This document shows, piece by piece, positions 11,001 to 19,308 of a DNA stretch of 64,000 bases. Numbering within the stretch: the stretch's first letter is position 1; each line of letters starts with the position of its first letter. A program made the translations under genes and the position numbers. The notes beneath the pieces are model-generated. The model searched no databases and was not told the DNA's origin. It saw nothing but the letters and a program-made list of their open reading frames with translations. This DNA comes from Salvelinus alpinus (taxonomy: Eukaryota; Chordata; Actinopteri; Salmoniformes; Salmonidae): positions 16,754,538-16,818,537 of the forward strand of contig NC_092098.1 in assembly GCF_045679555.1 (NCBI RefSeq). The letters are read 5' to 3'.

Positions 11001-14000
11001 GAGCCATGCGTCCTCCGAAACACAACCCAACCAAGCCGCACTGCTTCTTGACACAGCGCGCATCCAACCCGGAAGCCAGCCGCACCAATGTGTCGGAGGA
11101 AACACTGTACACCTAGCGACCTGGTCAGCGTGCACTGCGCTCGGCCCGCCACAGGAGTCGCTAGTGCGCGATGAGACAAGGATATCCCTGCCGGCCTAAC
11201 CCGGACGACGCTGGGCCAATTGTGCTCCGCCCCATGGGCCTCCTGGTCGCGGCCGGCTGCGACAGAGCCTGGGCTCGAACCCAGGATGCCCATGTTCATA
11301 TTGACTTTAAACAAAAGTGATTTTCGTTCCGGCCTCCCGGGTGGCGCAGATTTTCATTGATATTCTTAATTTGCATGCCAATGGTTTCTGCGTCGAAAAC
11401 AAACTGATCTCGTAGTGAAATGACGCCTGTCTGTGTGTGTAGCTCTCCTCACTGTTTCAGAAGAGGTCCGCAGCCGCTGTAGCCTCAAGCACAGGAAGTC
11501 CCTGCTCCTCTCGGAAGTTACCATGGGGAATGTTCCCATGGACACGTACTCTGTGCACCACAGCGACCCCTGCTGCAGGTGAGTCTACAGGGCTGACAGA
11601 GCAGCTGAATGAATATTAGTTTCAGCTCTCTGTATTGTACAATGTCAAAAAGGAATTGTACGGACAATATGTGTTCACCTTTCATTAATGTTTTTTTCCC
11701 CCCTGCTGTGTCAGGACTCTTCGGGAGAGTCAGCCGTGGACGTCCCCCAAGGTGTCAGAACGCTACCTAGTGGCTCACTACTCCTCGGTGGGGCAGATCA
11801 GCCCCCGCACACGCAAGTCCATGAGCCTGGACATGGGCCAGCCTTCCCAGGCAAACACTAAGAAACTGCTGGGTAAGACACCTGTCAATCATTCTGCACT
11901 GCTAGAGACCAACAGAAGCATTTTAACATGAGAGAACTGGTCAGAGGGAGTTAGCCTATATAGACATGCTGACCTAGATATCCATAGAGGATCCGCCAGG
12001 TCTGTGTTAGTTTAGGTATTGTTAGTGTTTAAGTGAATTGACCTGTGTGTTTAACATGGCCATCATGTATTTTTCTATGCTGGCTCACCAGGCACTAGGA
12101 AGAGTTTTGATCACTTGATATCAGACAACAAAGCACCAAAGAGGCCAGATATGGAGTCTGGCATCACTACGCCTCCAAAGATGAGGAGGGTGGCGGAGAA
12201 CGATTATGAAATAGGTGAGTGTCCAGGTCAGTGTCTGTCTCCTGTTCACCTGACACTTACATGTTTGTGGCAGGGATGCTAGAGGTTTGACACTGACTCA
12301 TGTCTCTCTCCATCCCACAGAATCGACCCAAAGAATCTCCCACCACACCCTGAGGAAGGTGTCTGTGTCGGAGTCCAACGTGCTGCTGGATGAAGAGGTT
12401 CTCACAGACCCCAAGATCCAGGCTCTGCTGCTCACGGTCCTGGTGAGACCACTCGCTCAGCTCTCCTCCACCACCTCTGTCTTTCTCTGTCTCTCTCTTT
12501 TAAACTCCCTCTCTCACAGTTCCTCGTCATTAGTTTGTGCCTATTTCTAACATGCTGGTATAAAGTATCTCACTGTTCCTTCCTGTCTTGCCTCTATGCT
12601 ACAGGCTACGTTGGTGAAGAATACAACAGATGATTTTGACCAGAGAATCCTCTACGAGTTTTTAGCTGAAGCTAGTGTTGTCTTCCCTAGGGTCTTTCCA
12701 GTTGTGTAAGTGTTTCATTTCAACACTAAAGCCATGAACAAATATATACAGTACCAGTCTAAAGTTTGGGCACACCTACTCATTGAAGGGTTTTTCTTTA
12801 TTTTTTACTATTGATCACATTGTAGAATAATAGTGAAGACATCAGCACTATGAAATAACACATATGGAATCATGTAGTATCCAAAAGTGCTAAACAAATC
12901 AAAATATATTTTAGATTCTTCAAAGTAGCCACCCTTTGCCTTGATGACAGCTTTGCACACTCTTGGCATTCTCTCAACCAGCTTCATGAGGAATGCTTTT
13001 CCAACAGTCTTGAAGGAGTTCCCACATATGCTGGGCACTTGTTTGCTGCTTTTCCTTCACTCTGCAGTCCAACTCATCCCAAACCATCTCAATTGGGTTG
13101 AGGTTGGGTGATTGTGGAGGCCAGGTCATCTGATGTAGCACTCCATCACTCTCCTTCTTGGTCAAATAGCGCTTACACAGCCTGGAGGTGTGTTGGTTCA
13201 TTGTCCCAACACACGCAAACCAGATGGGATGGCATATCGCTGCAGAATGCTGTGGTAGCCATGCTGGTTAAGTGTGCCTTGAATTCTAAATAAATCACAG
13301 AGAGTGCCACCAGCAAAGCACCATCACACCACCATCTCCATACATCACGGTGGGAACCACACATGTGGATATCATCCGTTCACCTACTCTGTGTCTCACA
13401 AAGACACAGCGGTTGGAACCAAAAAACTCAAATTTGGACTCATTAGACCAAAGGACAGATTTCCACCGGTCTAATGTCCATTGCTCGTGTTTCTTCACCC
13501 AAGCAAGTCTCTTCTTATTATTGGTGTCCTTCAGTAGTGGTTTCTTTGCAGCAATTTGACCATGAAGGCCTGTTTCACGCAGTCTCCTCTGAACAATTGA
13601 TGTTGAGATGTCTGTTACTTGAACTCTGTGAAGCATTTATTTGGGCTGCAATCTGAGGCTGGTAACTCTAATGAACATATCCTCTGCAGCAGAGGTAACG
13701 GTGGGTCTTCCTTTCCTGAGGCAGTCCTCATGAGAGCCAGTTTCATCATAGCACTTGATGGTTTTTGCGACTGCACTTGAAGAAACTTTCAAAGTTCTTG
13801 ACATTTTCCAGATTGACTGACCTTCATGTCTTAAAGTAATGATGGACTGTTGTTTCTCTTTGCTTATTTGAGCTGTGCTTGACATAATATGGACTTGGTC
13901 TTTTACCAAATAGGGCTATCTTCTGTATACCACCCCTACCTTGTCACAACACAACTGATTGTTTCAAACACATTAAGAAGGAAATATATTCCACAAATTA

Positions 14001-14959
14001 ACTTTTAACAAGGCACACCTGTTAATGAAAATGCATGCCAGGTGAATACCTCATGAAGCTGGTTGAGAGAATGCCAAGAGTGTGCAAAGCTGTCAGTAGC
14101 AAATGGTGGCTACTTTGAAGAATCTAAAATATATTTTGATTTGTTTAGCACTTTTGGTTAATACATGATATGTGTTACTTCATAGTTGTGATGTCTTCAC
14201 TATTATTCTACAATGTAGAACATATTAAAAATAAAGAAAAACCCTTGAATGGGTAGGTGTGTCCAAACTTTTCATTGGTACTGTATATTCCTGTTAGTGT
14301 GTACACAAGCCTTCATATCATGTTGTGGTCTTCTTTCCAGTCACAACCTGCTGGACTCGAAGATCAACACCCTCCTCTCACTGTGCCAGGACCCTAACCT
14401 CCTAAACCCCATCCATGGCATCGTGCAGAGTGTGGTTTACCATGAGGAGTCACCACCCCTGTACCAGCCCTCCTACCTACAGAGTGAGAGTACACCCACT
14501 CCTCCCCCTCTCCACACACCATTACAGTTAGAACTATGGGTTCTGTGGTGATAATGTCGATTTATTAATAGTTGTTTCTTCACTTTCTCTCTCAGGCTTT
14601 GGGTTTAATGGTCTATGGCGATTCGCTGGGCCCTTCTCAAAGGTGAGCAGACAAATTGTTTGCCTCTTTAGAGTATGGAAGGTTTATTGTCTGTTTAACT
14701 TCCTTTCCATTCTGCTGTGCACACAGCAAACCCAGATCCCGGACTACGCTGAGCTGATAGTGAAGTTCCTGGATGCTTTGATTGACACGTATCTGCCGGG
14801 GATCGACGAGGAGACGAGCGAGGAGTGTCTGCGTACGCCCACGTCGCCCTACCCCCCGCCGGGCCAGAGCCAGCTCAGCATCACAGCCAACCTCAATCTC
14901 TCCAACTCCATGACCTCACTGGCCACCTCCCAGCACTCCCCAGGTCTGCACACAGATAC

Positions 14960-15055
<96 letters not shown>

Positions 15056-18000
15056 GAGCCCTTCTGTCTCTTAACAGTTTTTATTCTTTCAAATTAACTA
15101 GCTGTGATGCTTTACAGTAGCCTCCATCGCAAACTAAATAGACCTTTGACCTATTTGCGTTTTCTCGTCATCATAATAATATTCTGGCCTGTTTAGTCTT
15201 TCCATTTGACCAATCAGGAGAATCAACATGCACTAACAAATACATAGAATTAAAGAGAAATATAAAATATCAATCCATTTCCCACTGAATTCAACCTCAC
15301 CTGAAAAGTTCCATCCACTATATTGAAGCAATAAGGCCCGAGGGGGTGTGGTATATGGCCAATAAACAACAGCTAAGGGCTGTTCTTCTGCACGACGCAA
15401 CACGGAGTGCCTTGATACATCCCTTAGCCGTGGTATATTGGCCATATACCACAAACCCCTGAGGTGCCTTATTGCTATTATAAACTGGTTACCAACATAA
15501 TTAGATCAGTAAAAATAAATGTTTTGTTATACCCGTGGTATACAGTCTGATATACCACGGCTGTCAGCTAATCAGCATTCAGGGCTCGAACCACCCAGTT
15601 TATATGTAACGTTACATAGTGGGTTCACCAACTTGGTCCATGTGTAAGGCTGATTCTCTCTCTAACCTTGCATTATGTTTTTAGGTCATATTTTATTATT
15701 TAGTGTTCATCATAGACATTCCATTTCATGTTTTTGTTAACTTTTCTTTCGCCTCATTTGTTGTGCTGGATGCGGTGTAGTTTATAGACGATCTCCAACT
15801 TTGTCCCGTTTGAGGTCCCCCAAGGTGGTGCCCCCCAAAATGATGGATACAATTAAACTATAGAGCTGCAATGGCAAATAGGGTCTCAGCCTATAATATG
15901 TGCATTAGTGGTAACAACTTATTTATGTATTGTAATGTCATACTGTATGTCTTAACCATTTATTCAATTTTATACTTTTGGAAATGTTTCATTATTTGTT
16001 TTCTTAATTTAAGACATTTTTGTCATTTCTGCTATTTGGATGAAAGAATGAGCCCCCTTTTTCTATATCACTTTTCTCATGATTTATTTCTCTGTCACTC
16101 CTTTGTTAAGTTGGGTTAAGTGTTGTTTTTGTTAATCATGTTGCTCTTTGTTTGATGTCATTCCTCTTTTTGGGTTGCCATGGACACTCACTCCTGTTTC
16201 TTTCTCACTCTGTGTCTGTGAAGCTTCTCTGCCTTGCTCTAAGTCCGCTGTTTTCGCCCCACACCACGTCCGGCCAGGTATTACAGCCCCTCGTCCCCAT
16301 GCTGCTCCTCACTCCCAGGCACACGACACAGCCTCTCAGAGGTGTGTGGGGTAGCAGAGGCCCATCACAAAGCCCAACAACACAACGAGTATTTGTGATG
16401 GAAGTTGATGTACATCATGTTTCAATGCCCATACACCGTATGTCCTGTTTGAACAAAACCAGTGGCAAACCTTGACTATAGGACCTAGGCCTTCAGAGGG
16501 ACAAAAAATCTTCCAATACGTTGTATCAAAATCAAGGAAAGAACTGAAAACATAGCATCTCTTAATGCGCCCGACATTATATATTTTGTAGTCAGACCGT
16601 TCTAGATGTAGTGAAGAAGGAACAATGCTTTTTGATGATATTATGAATGAATCAAATAGGCCTGGCCGCGCTTTGGGCTCCTGCACACACAGAGACAGAA
16701 CCAGCATGGACAGTGGACACAACATAACACAAAGCATAAAATAATGTAACCAGCAAAACCAAAAACACACTGTTTACACAACCTATGGTAGCCTAACACC
16801 ACTATCACCAATAGCGACAACAGTGTCGCATCAAAGGTGAAAGGCTTGTGGTGCTGAAAGGACAGCGGCCGTCATACCTGTGCACTCCATGGCGCTGAAG
16901 GAGAGCTCGTTTTGGTGAAACACAGACACGGCTGATAGACAGGCTGCAGTCACACACACAATCAAATAATGTTAAAGAATAAGCAGCCCATTCACTCTAG
17001 TAGGCCCCGTGAAATAAGAACAATACAAAAGCACAACCATTTCATTTAAAAAATGTAATTAACAAACCAGCTATTACTTCCACGTTCATCACACTAACCG
17101 GTGATCTGAAGTTTAAATGCAACACTGTTTTACAGTCATTATTTTCAAATAGATAGCGAACAGCAAGCGAGCTGCAACCAAAAACGGTGCCACTGCAACA
17201 AAGTTTGAGAGTTCATCTTGAAATGGGGAATAGTAACGAATTAACAACAACATTCACCTTGAAGTTGATAACAACTGCTGCAGCCGCCGTTGTCACACTA
17301 CCACAACACAAGCTAGCTAACATTGTCACACTACTACAACACAAGCTAGCTAACATTGTCACACTACTACAACATAAGCTAGCTAACATTGTCACACTAC
17401 TACAACATAAGCTAGCTAACATTGTTACACTACTACAACACAAGCTAGCTAACATTGTCACACTACCACAACATAAGCTAGCTAACATTGTCACACTACT
17501 ACAACACAAGATTGCTAACATTGTCACACTACCACAACACAAGCTAGCTAACATTGTCACACTACTACAACACAAGCTAGCTAACATTACTAGTGTTACA
17601 CCTCGATCACACCTACAGGTTATTGCGTTTTGGTACACCAGAAGTACATTAATTTCCCATGGAACGCTGCCTTGCAGAATTGCGTTGCAGATGCAGTTGC
17701 AGTGCGTTCTGTGCAGTGGTGGAAAAAGTACACAATAGTCACATTTGAGTGAAAGTAAAGATACTTTAATAGAAAGTGAAATACTACTTGAGTCAGTCTC
17801 AAAGTATTTGGATTTAAATATACTTTATTAAAAGTACATGTAATTGCTAAAATATACTTAAGTATCAAATTTACTTAAGTATCAAAAGTAAAAGTATAAA
17901 TCATTTCAAATTCCTTATATTAAGCAAACCAGATGGCACAATTTTCTATTTATCTTATTTTATTTACAGATAGCTAGAGGCACACTCCAACACTCAGACA

Positions 18001-19308
18001 TCATTTACAAATGAAGCATTTGTGTTTAGTGAGACTGCCAGATCAGAGGCAGTAGGAATGACCAGGGTTTTTCTCTTGATAAGTGTGTGAATTTGATTAT
18101 TTTCCTCTCCTGCTAAGCAATCAAAATGTAATGAGTACTTTTGGGTGTCAGGGAAAATGTATGGTGTAAAATGTACATAATTTTCTTTAGGAATGTAGTG
18201 AAGTAAAAGTTGTCAAATATAAATAGTGTAGTACAGATGAACCCTAAATGTCTTTAATACTTTAAAGTATTTTTACTTAAGTACTTTACACCACTGGTTC
18301 TGTGTGGTGCATACATTGGATTTTTTTCAAGTATGCATCAAATTCTATGCGTAGATGGCTTGACAGAAATGGTAGCAGAAAAGCTGAATTTTTAACTTTT
18401 GTGGCACACATCCAGATGATGCTGCATACCATTTTGTGCAATGACACTATAGGTGTGTTTGAGGCATTAGTTTGGGAAACTACTGCTTGCACCACAAGAT
18501 TTTCCCAATGGTCCCACCATTTGCAAGCCAAATTATGATTGGTTCATTCCACTGTCACTCCAAAATTCTGCTCTGATACCGTTGAATGGTAGAGGCCTTA
18601 TGTACAGCTTCTTAAGACTTAGCCAATGGCTGGCTGAGCTAGCTAGATTTTTCTACCCAGAGACCACCAAAGAAAATCCTGATTGGATATTTCTTTCTCT
18701 TCACCGTTAACACTTCTCTTTCCAACACAAACTGAAGAGATGAAATCAGAAGATCATTACATTTATTGTAAAGATTAAATAGAAATAAAAAATATATATT
18801 TCAAAGAATATATATATTTTTTATAAATCCTTAGGCCTTCCCTGAAGGCCCTCATGGTTCACCACTGTTCAAAATACAGAGCAATCCTTTGCAGAAGTCG
18901 TGGGCACTTAGGTCAGAAATGGTGCATTTGTTTTCAGCCATTGGTACATGGGTTCACTGCTCCCCCTGCTGTTGGATTTGTAGCTTTAGAATCTGTGTTT
19001 TTTACAGTATTGATAGCCATATAAAGGTAGATTACATTTACATTTAGTTTTTCAGGTAGATAACTTAAAAGCGTTTGCATTACTTTAGAATTATAGAATA
19101 GTTTTAATGTATTAGTGTGACACATTATACCTGATGGCCTGTGTTTGGCGTGTGTCCTCCGGCAGGAATCGACAAGGAGAATGTGGAACTCTCTCCAACC
19201 ACGGGTCACTGCAACAGCGGACGCACGCGCCACGGCTCTGCCAGCCAGGTGCAGAAGCAGCGCAGTGCAGGCAGCTTCAAACGGCCCAGCATCAAGAAGA
19301 TCGTATGA
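7788..19308 (+). CDS. nf1: Neurofibromin (nf1), C-terminal 796 residues, 17 coding exons
   Basis: Join: 7788-8067, 8313-8527, 8718-8779, 9160-9301, 9728-9829, 10209-10349, 10509-10635, 10708-10839, 11443-11578, 11715-11872, 12092-12214, 12321-12442, 12605-12705, 14341-14483, 14596-14642, 14727-14943, 19166-19308. The spliced frame is 2391 nt with no stop until TGA at 19306. It is near-identical to vertebrate neurofibromin C-terminal to the Ras-GAP domain. It covers the helical HEAT-like C-terminal region, a bipartite nuclear-localisation-like KR...KMRR motif, and the terminal SIKKIV. Neurofibromin is a cytoplasmic Ras GTPase activator; the GAP domain lies upstream of the window. Seventeen exons keep the phases expected, and fifteen have the same length I recall for human exons 33-49. 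The exceptions are +27 nt (9160-9301) and -9 nt (12321-12442). Salmonids have several nf1 copies, and which one this is cannot be decided here. Confidence 0.95.
8313..8527 (+). CDS. nf1: nf1 coding exon (215 nt)
   Basis: Acceptor CTTCCAG, donor GAG|GTCAGG. It encodes [14 protein letters not shown] to ALLEIME and ends in phase 0. Confidence 0.93.
8718..8779 (+). CDS. nf1: nf1 coding exon (62 nt)
   Basis: Acceptor CCACAAG, donor AGAG|GTATGG. It encodes [20 protein letters not shown], ending in phase 2. Confidence 0.92.
8915..9074 (-). mobile_element. tRNA-derived SINE with L2-like tail, in an nf1 intron
   Basis: On the minus strand the sequence reads from a tRNA-like head with B box GGTTCGAAACCC (about 9025-9036) to a tail with the TAAGTCGCTCTGGATAAG-type motif (8939-8957), which is shared with the LINE 3' end at 28637-28660. 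This is a typical salmonid SINE that borrows a LINE tail for mobilisation. It is slightly diverged, and its flanking duplication is not clear. Confidence 0.75.
9160..9301 (+). CDS. nf1: nf1 coding exon, 142 nt, extended by 27 nt at its 3' end
   Basis: Phase 2 start completing Arg (AG|G), donor CGG|GTCTGT. The exon encodes [11 protein letters not shown] to IRILSKA and then nine codons (ASPLLSIDR) that I do not recall in mammalian neurofibromin. There the equivalent exon is 115 nt and stops after SK. At the ancestral boundary (after 9274) the genomic bases are GCCAGC, so no GT donor exists. The next GT is the one used here, with a weak consensus. Confidence 0.8.
9728..9829 (+). CDS. nf1: nf1 coding exon (102 nt)
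   Basis: Acceptor TCAATAG, donor AAG|GTACAC. Phase 0 at both ends. It encodes [14 protein letters not shown] to KLQPLLNK. Confidence 0.92.
10209..10349 (+). CDS. nf1: nf1 coding exon (141 nt)
   Basis: Acceptor CCTCCAG, donor AAG|GTACTA. It encodes [17 protein letters not shown] to SLRVFNDK, one of the most conserved stretches. Confidence 0.93.
10509..10635 (+). CDS. nf1: nf1 coding exon (127 nt)
   Basis: Acceptor CCTGTAG, donor AAAG|GTAAGT. It encodes [17 protein letters not shown] to VGHLLK. Confidence 0.93.
10708..10839 (+). CDS. nf1: nf1 coding exon (132 nt)
   Basis: Acceptor TGTCCAG, donor GCAG|GTGAGT. The intron before it is only 72 bp. It encodes [15 protein letters not shown] to NTQSVAYLA. 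Confidence 0.93.
10898..11283 (-). mobile_element. Long tRNA-derived salmonid SINE in an nf1 intron
   Basis: On the minus strand it runs from a B box (GGTTCGAGCCC, about 11271-11281) through the conserved core (ATTGGTGCGGCTGGCTTCCG near 11069-11088, and GATGAGACAAGACAGTAACT near 10956-10975) to a tail reading TTGGATACCACGAAATTGGG and an A-rich end. The tRNA-like A-box head is missing from this strand. A 19-bp head in the opposite orientation occurs at 11332-11350. Confidence 0.7.
11332..11350 (+). repeat. Orphan SINE head fragment
   Basis: GGCCTCCCGGGTGGCGCAG is the start of the same class of salmonid SINE in + orientation. The sequence after it is not SINE. Confidence 0.5.
11443..11578 (+). 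CDS. nf1: nf1 coding exon (136 nt)
   Basis: Acceptor GTGTGTAG, donor GCAG|GTGAGT. It encodes [19 protein letters not shown] to HHSDPCC. The segment after VPMDTY is less conserved. Confidence 0.92.
11715..11872 (+). CDS. nf1: nf1 coding exon (158 nt)
   Basis: Acceptor TGTGTCAG, donor CTGG|GTAAGA. It encodes [12 protein letters not shown] to [20 protein letters not shown], a Ser-rich, probably phosphorylated linker. Confidence 0.92.
12092..12214 (+). CDS. nf1: nf1 coding exon (123 nt) with nuclear-localisation-like motif
   Basis: Acceptor CTCACCAG, donor ATAG|GTGAGT. It encodes [19 protein letters not shown] then [16 protein letters not shown]. The KR (13 residues) KMRR arrangement is the bipartite NLS described for neurofibromin. 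Confidence 0.92.
12321..12442 (+). CDS. nf1: nf1 coding exon (122 nt, 9 nt shorter than human)
   Basis: Acceptor TCCCACAG, donor CTG|GTGAGA. It encodes [19 protein letters not shown] to IQALLLTVL. The Ser/Gln/His-rich piece after RIS is three residues shorter than I recall in mammals. Confidence 0.91.
12605..12705 (+). CDS. nf1: nf1 coding exon (101 nt)
   Basis: Acceptor TGCTACAG, donor GTTGT|GTAAGT. It encodes [19 protein letters not shown] to VFPRVFPV, ending in phase 2. Confidence 0.92.
12749..14283 (-). mobile_element. Complete Tc1-like transposon filling an nf1 intron
   Basis: Inverted terminal repeats: left CAGTACCAGTCTAAAGTTTG, right ending in TTTTCATTGGTACTG. TA dinucleotides flank both ends (12747-12748 and 14284-14285). 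At 1.53 kb it is full length for the family. It lies 43 bp after the upstream donor and 57 bp before the downstream acceptor, so the intron would be about 100 bp without it. Transposase is on the minus strand, antisense to nf1, and broken. A sibling lies at 57807-59356. Confidence 0.92.
12974..13909 (-). pseudogene. Tc1-like transposase, frame-shifted, first catalytic Asp lost
   Basis: Three successive minus-strand frames cover the protein. 13909-13637 has the paired-like helix-turn-helix ([29 protein letters not shown]). 13636-13295 has [17 protein letters not shown] and the first catalytic block [11 protein letters not shown], where canonical WSDE has become WSNE. 13201-12974 has [13 protein letters not shown] with the catalytic Glu. 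The segment with the second Asp (DNEPTH in another frame, near 13205) is separated by frameshifts. Cannot make an active enzyme. Confidence 0.85.
14341..14483 (+). CDS. nf1: nf1 coding exon (143 nt)
   Basis: Acceptor TTTCCAG, donor CAGA|GTGAGA. It encodes [17 protein letters not shown] to PSYLQ. Confidence 0.93.
14596..14642 (+). CDS. nf1: nf1 coding exon (47 nt)
   Basis: Acceptor CTCTCAG, donor AAG|GTGAGC. It encodes [15 protein letters not shown]. The 47-nt length is diagnostic of the penultimate region of NF1. Confidence 0.93.
14727..14943 (+). CDS. nf1: nf1 coding exon (217 nt)
   Basis: Acceptor ACACACAG, donor CCAG|GTCTGC. It encodes [18 protein letters not shown] to [12 protein letters not shown], ending in phase 1. 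The donor is weak, and a (CA)45 array starts 20 nt after the exon end. This exon is joined either directly to 19166 or to the 54-nt exon at 16224. Confidence 0.93.
14963..15052 (+). repeat. (AC)45 microsatellite downstream of an nf1 donor site
   Basis: Ninety bases of pure AC dinucleotide, starting 20 nt after the end of the exon at 14727-14943. CA arrays near donors can act as hnRNP L-dependent splicing elements; a role here is inference. Confidence 0.97.
15328..15605. mobile_element. Foldback MITE-like salmonid repeat
   Basis: An imperfect palindrome: the left arm starts GCAATAAGGC and includes GTGTGGTATATGGCCAAT (15345-15362). The right arm has TATTGGCCATATACCAC (15435-15451) and ends GGTGCCTTATTGC (15462-15474). 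A second half continues with GTGGTATACAGTCTGATATA to about 15605. This is a repeat I recognise as common in trout and salmon; no coding capacity. Confidence 0.7.
15606..16223 (+). other. nf1 intron, nothing recognised
   Basis: AT-rich intronic sequence with only short chance frames, ending in a pyrimidine-rich tract (CTCCTGTTTCTTTCTCACTC, about 16191-16210) that serves the acceptor at 16223. Confidence 0.5.
16224..16277 (+). CDS. nf1: Alternative nf1 exon, counterpart of human exon 48a (54 nt)
   Basis: Acceptor CTGTGAAG (16216-16223), donor CCAG|GTATTA (16278). Spliced in phase 1 it adds 18 in-frame residues, [18 protein letters not shown], between HSP and GIDKEN. Human alternative exon 48a is also 54 nt at the same position, and I recall its product beginning ASLPCSNSAVF. 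That match in length, phase, location and first eleven residues (one difference) makes the assignment strong. Human 48a inclusion is reported mainly in muscle. The last seven residues have diverged from the human sequence. Inclusion in fish transcripts is untested here. Confidence 0.85.
16278..17291 (+). other. nf1 intron, nothing recognised
   Basis: Non-repetitive as far as I can see; only short chance frames. Confidence 0.45.
17292..17588. repeat. Minisatellite, nine tandem 33-bp units
   Basis: The unit starts GTCACACTACTACAACACAA and ends GCTAGCTAACATT. Nine units fit 297 bp exactly. Variation is mostly ACTACTAC versus ACTACCAC, CACAAG versus CATAAG, and GATTGC replacing GCTAGC in one unit. 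Because 33 is divisible by three, both strands stay open (for example an 11-residue QHKLANIV-type repeat). That is a by-product of the period and not evidence of a gene. It lies in the last nf1 intron. Confidence 0.95.
17714..18296. mobile_element. hAT-type MITE with perfect 8-bp target duplication
   Basis: Ends CAGTGGTGGAAAAAGTAC and (reverse complement of the right end) CAGTGGTGTAAAGTAC. GTTCTGTG is duplicated exactly at 17706-17713 and 18297-18304. The interior is AT-rich with repeated ACTTAAGTA motifs and no frame. Length 583 bp. The 8-bp duplication and CAGTGG ends are hallmarks of hAT elements. Confidence 0.93.
18305..19165 (+). other. nf1 last intron, 3' part, nothing recognised
   Basis: No repeats or frames recognised. 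It ends at the acceptor GTCCTCCGGCAG. Confidence 0.45.
19166..19308 (+). CDS. nf1: nf1 terminal coding exon (143 nt including stop)
   Basis: Phase 1 start (G|GA), encoding [17 protein letters not shown] to [14 protein letters not shown] at 19306-19308. Same length as recalled for the human last coding exon. The terminal KRNS of mammals is KRPS here. Confidence 0.95.

Noticed and set aside
14643-15074. Open frame with a long Thr-His repeat
   Set aside because: It is nf1 exon 14727-14943 read through its donor into the CA microsatellite.
17292-17588. CRISPR-like direct repeats
   Set aside because: The units are contiguous with no unique spacers, in a vertebrate intron.
17187-17738. 183-codon frame with an 11-residue repeat (and its mirror on the other strand)
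   Set aside because: Caused by the 33-bp minisatellite period. It lies in an nf1 intron and no start, splice or homology evidence supports it.
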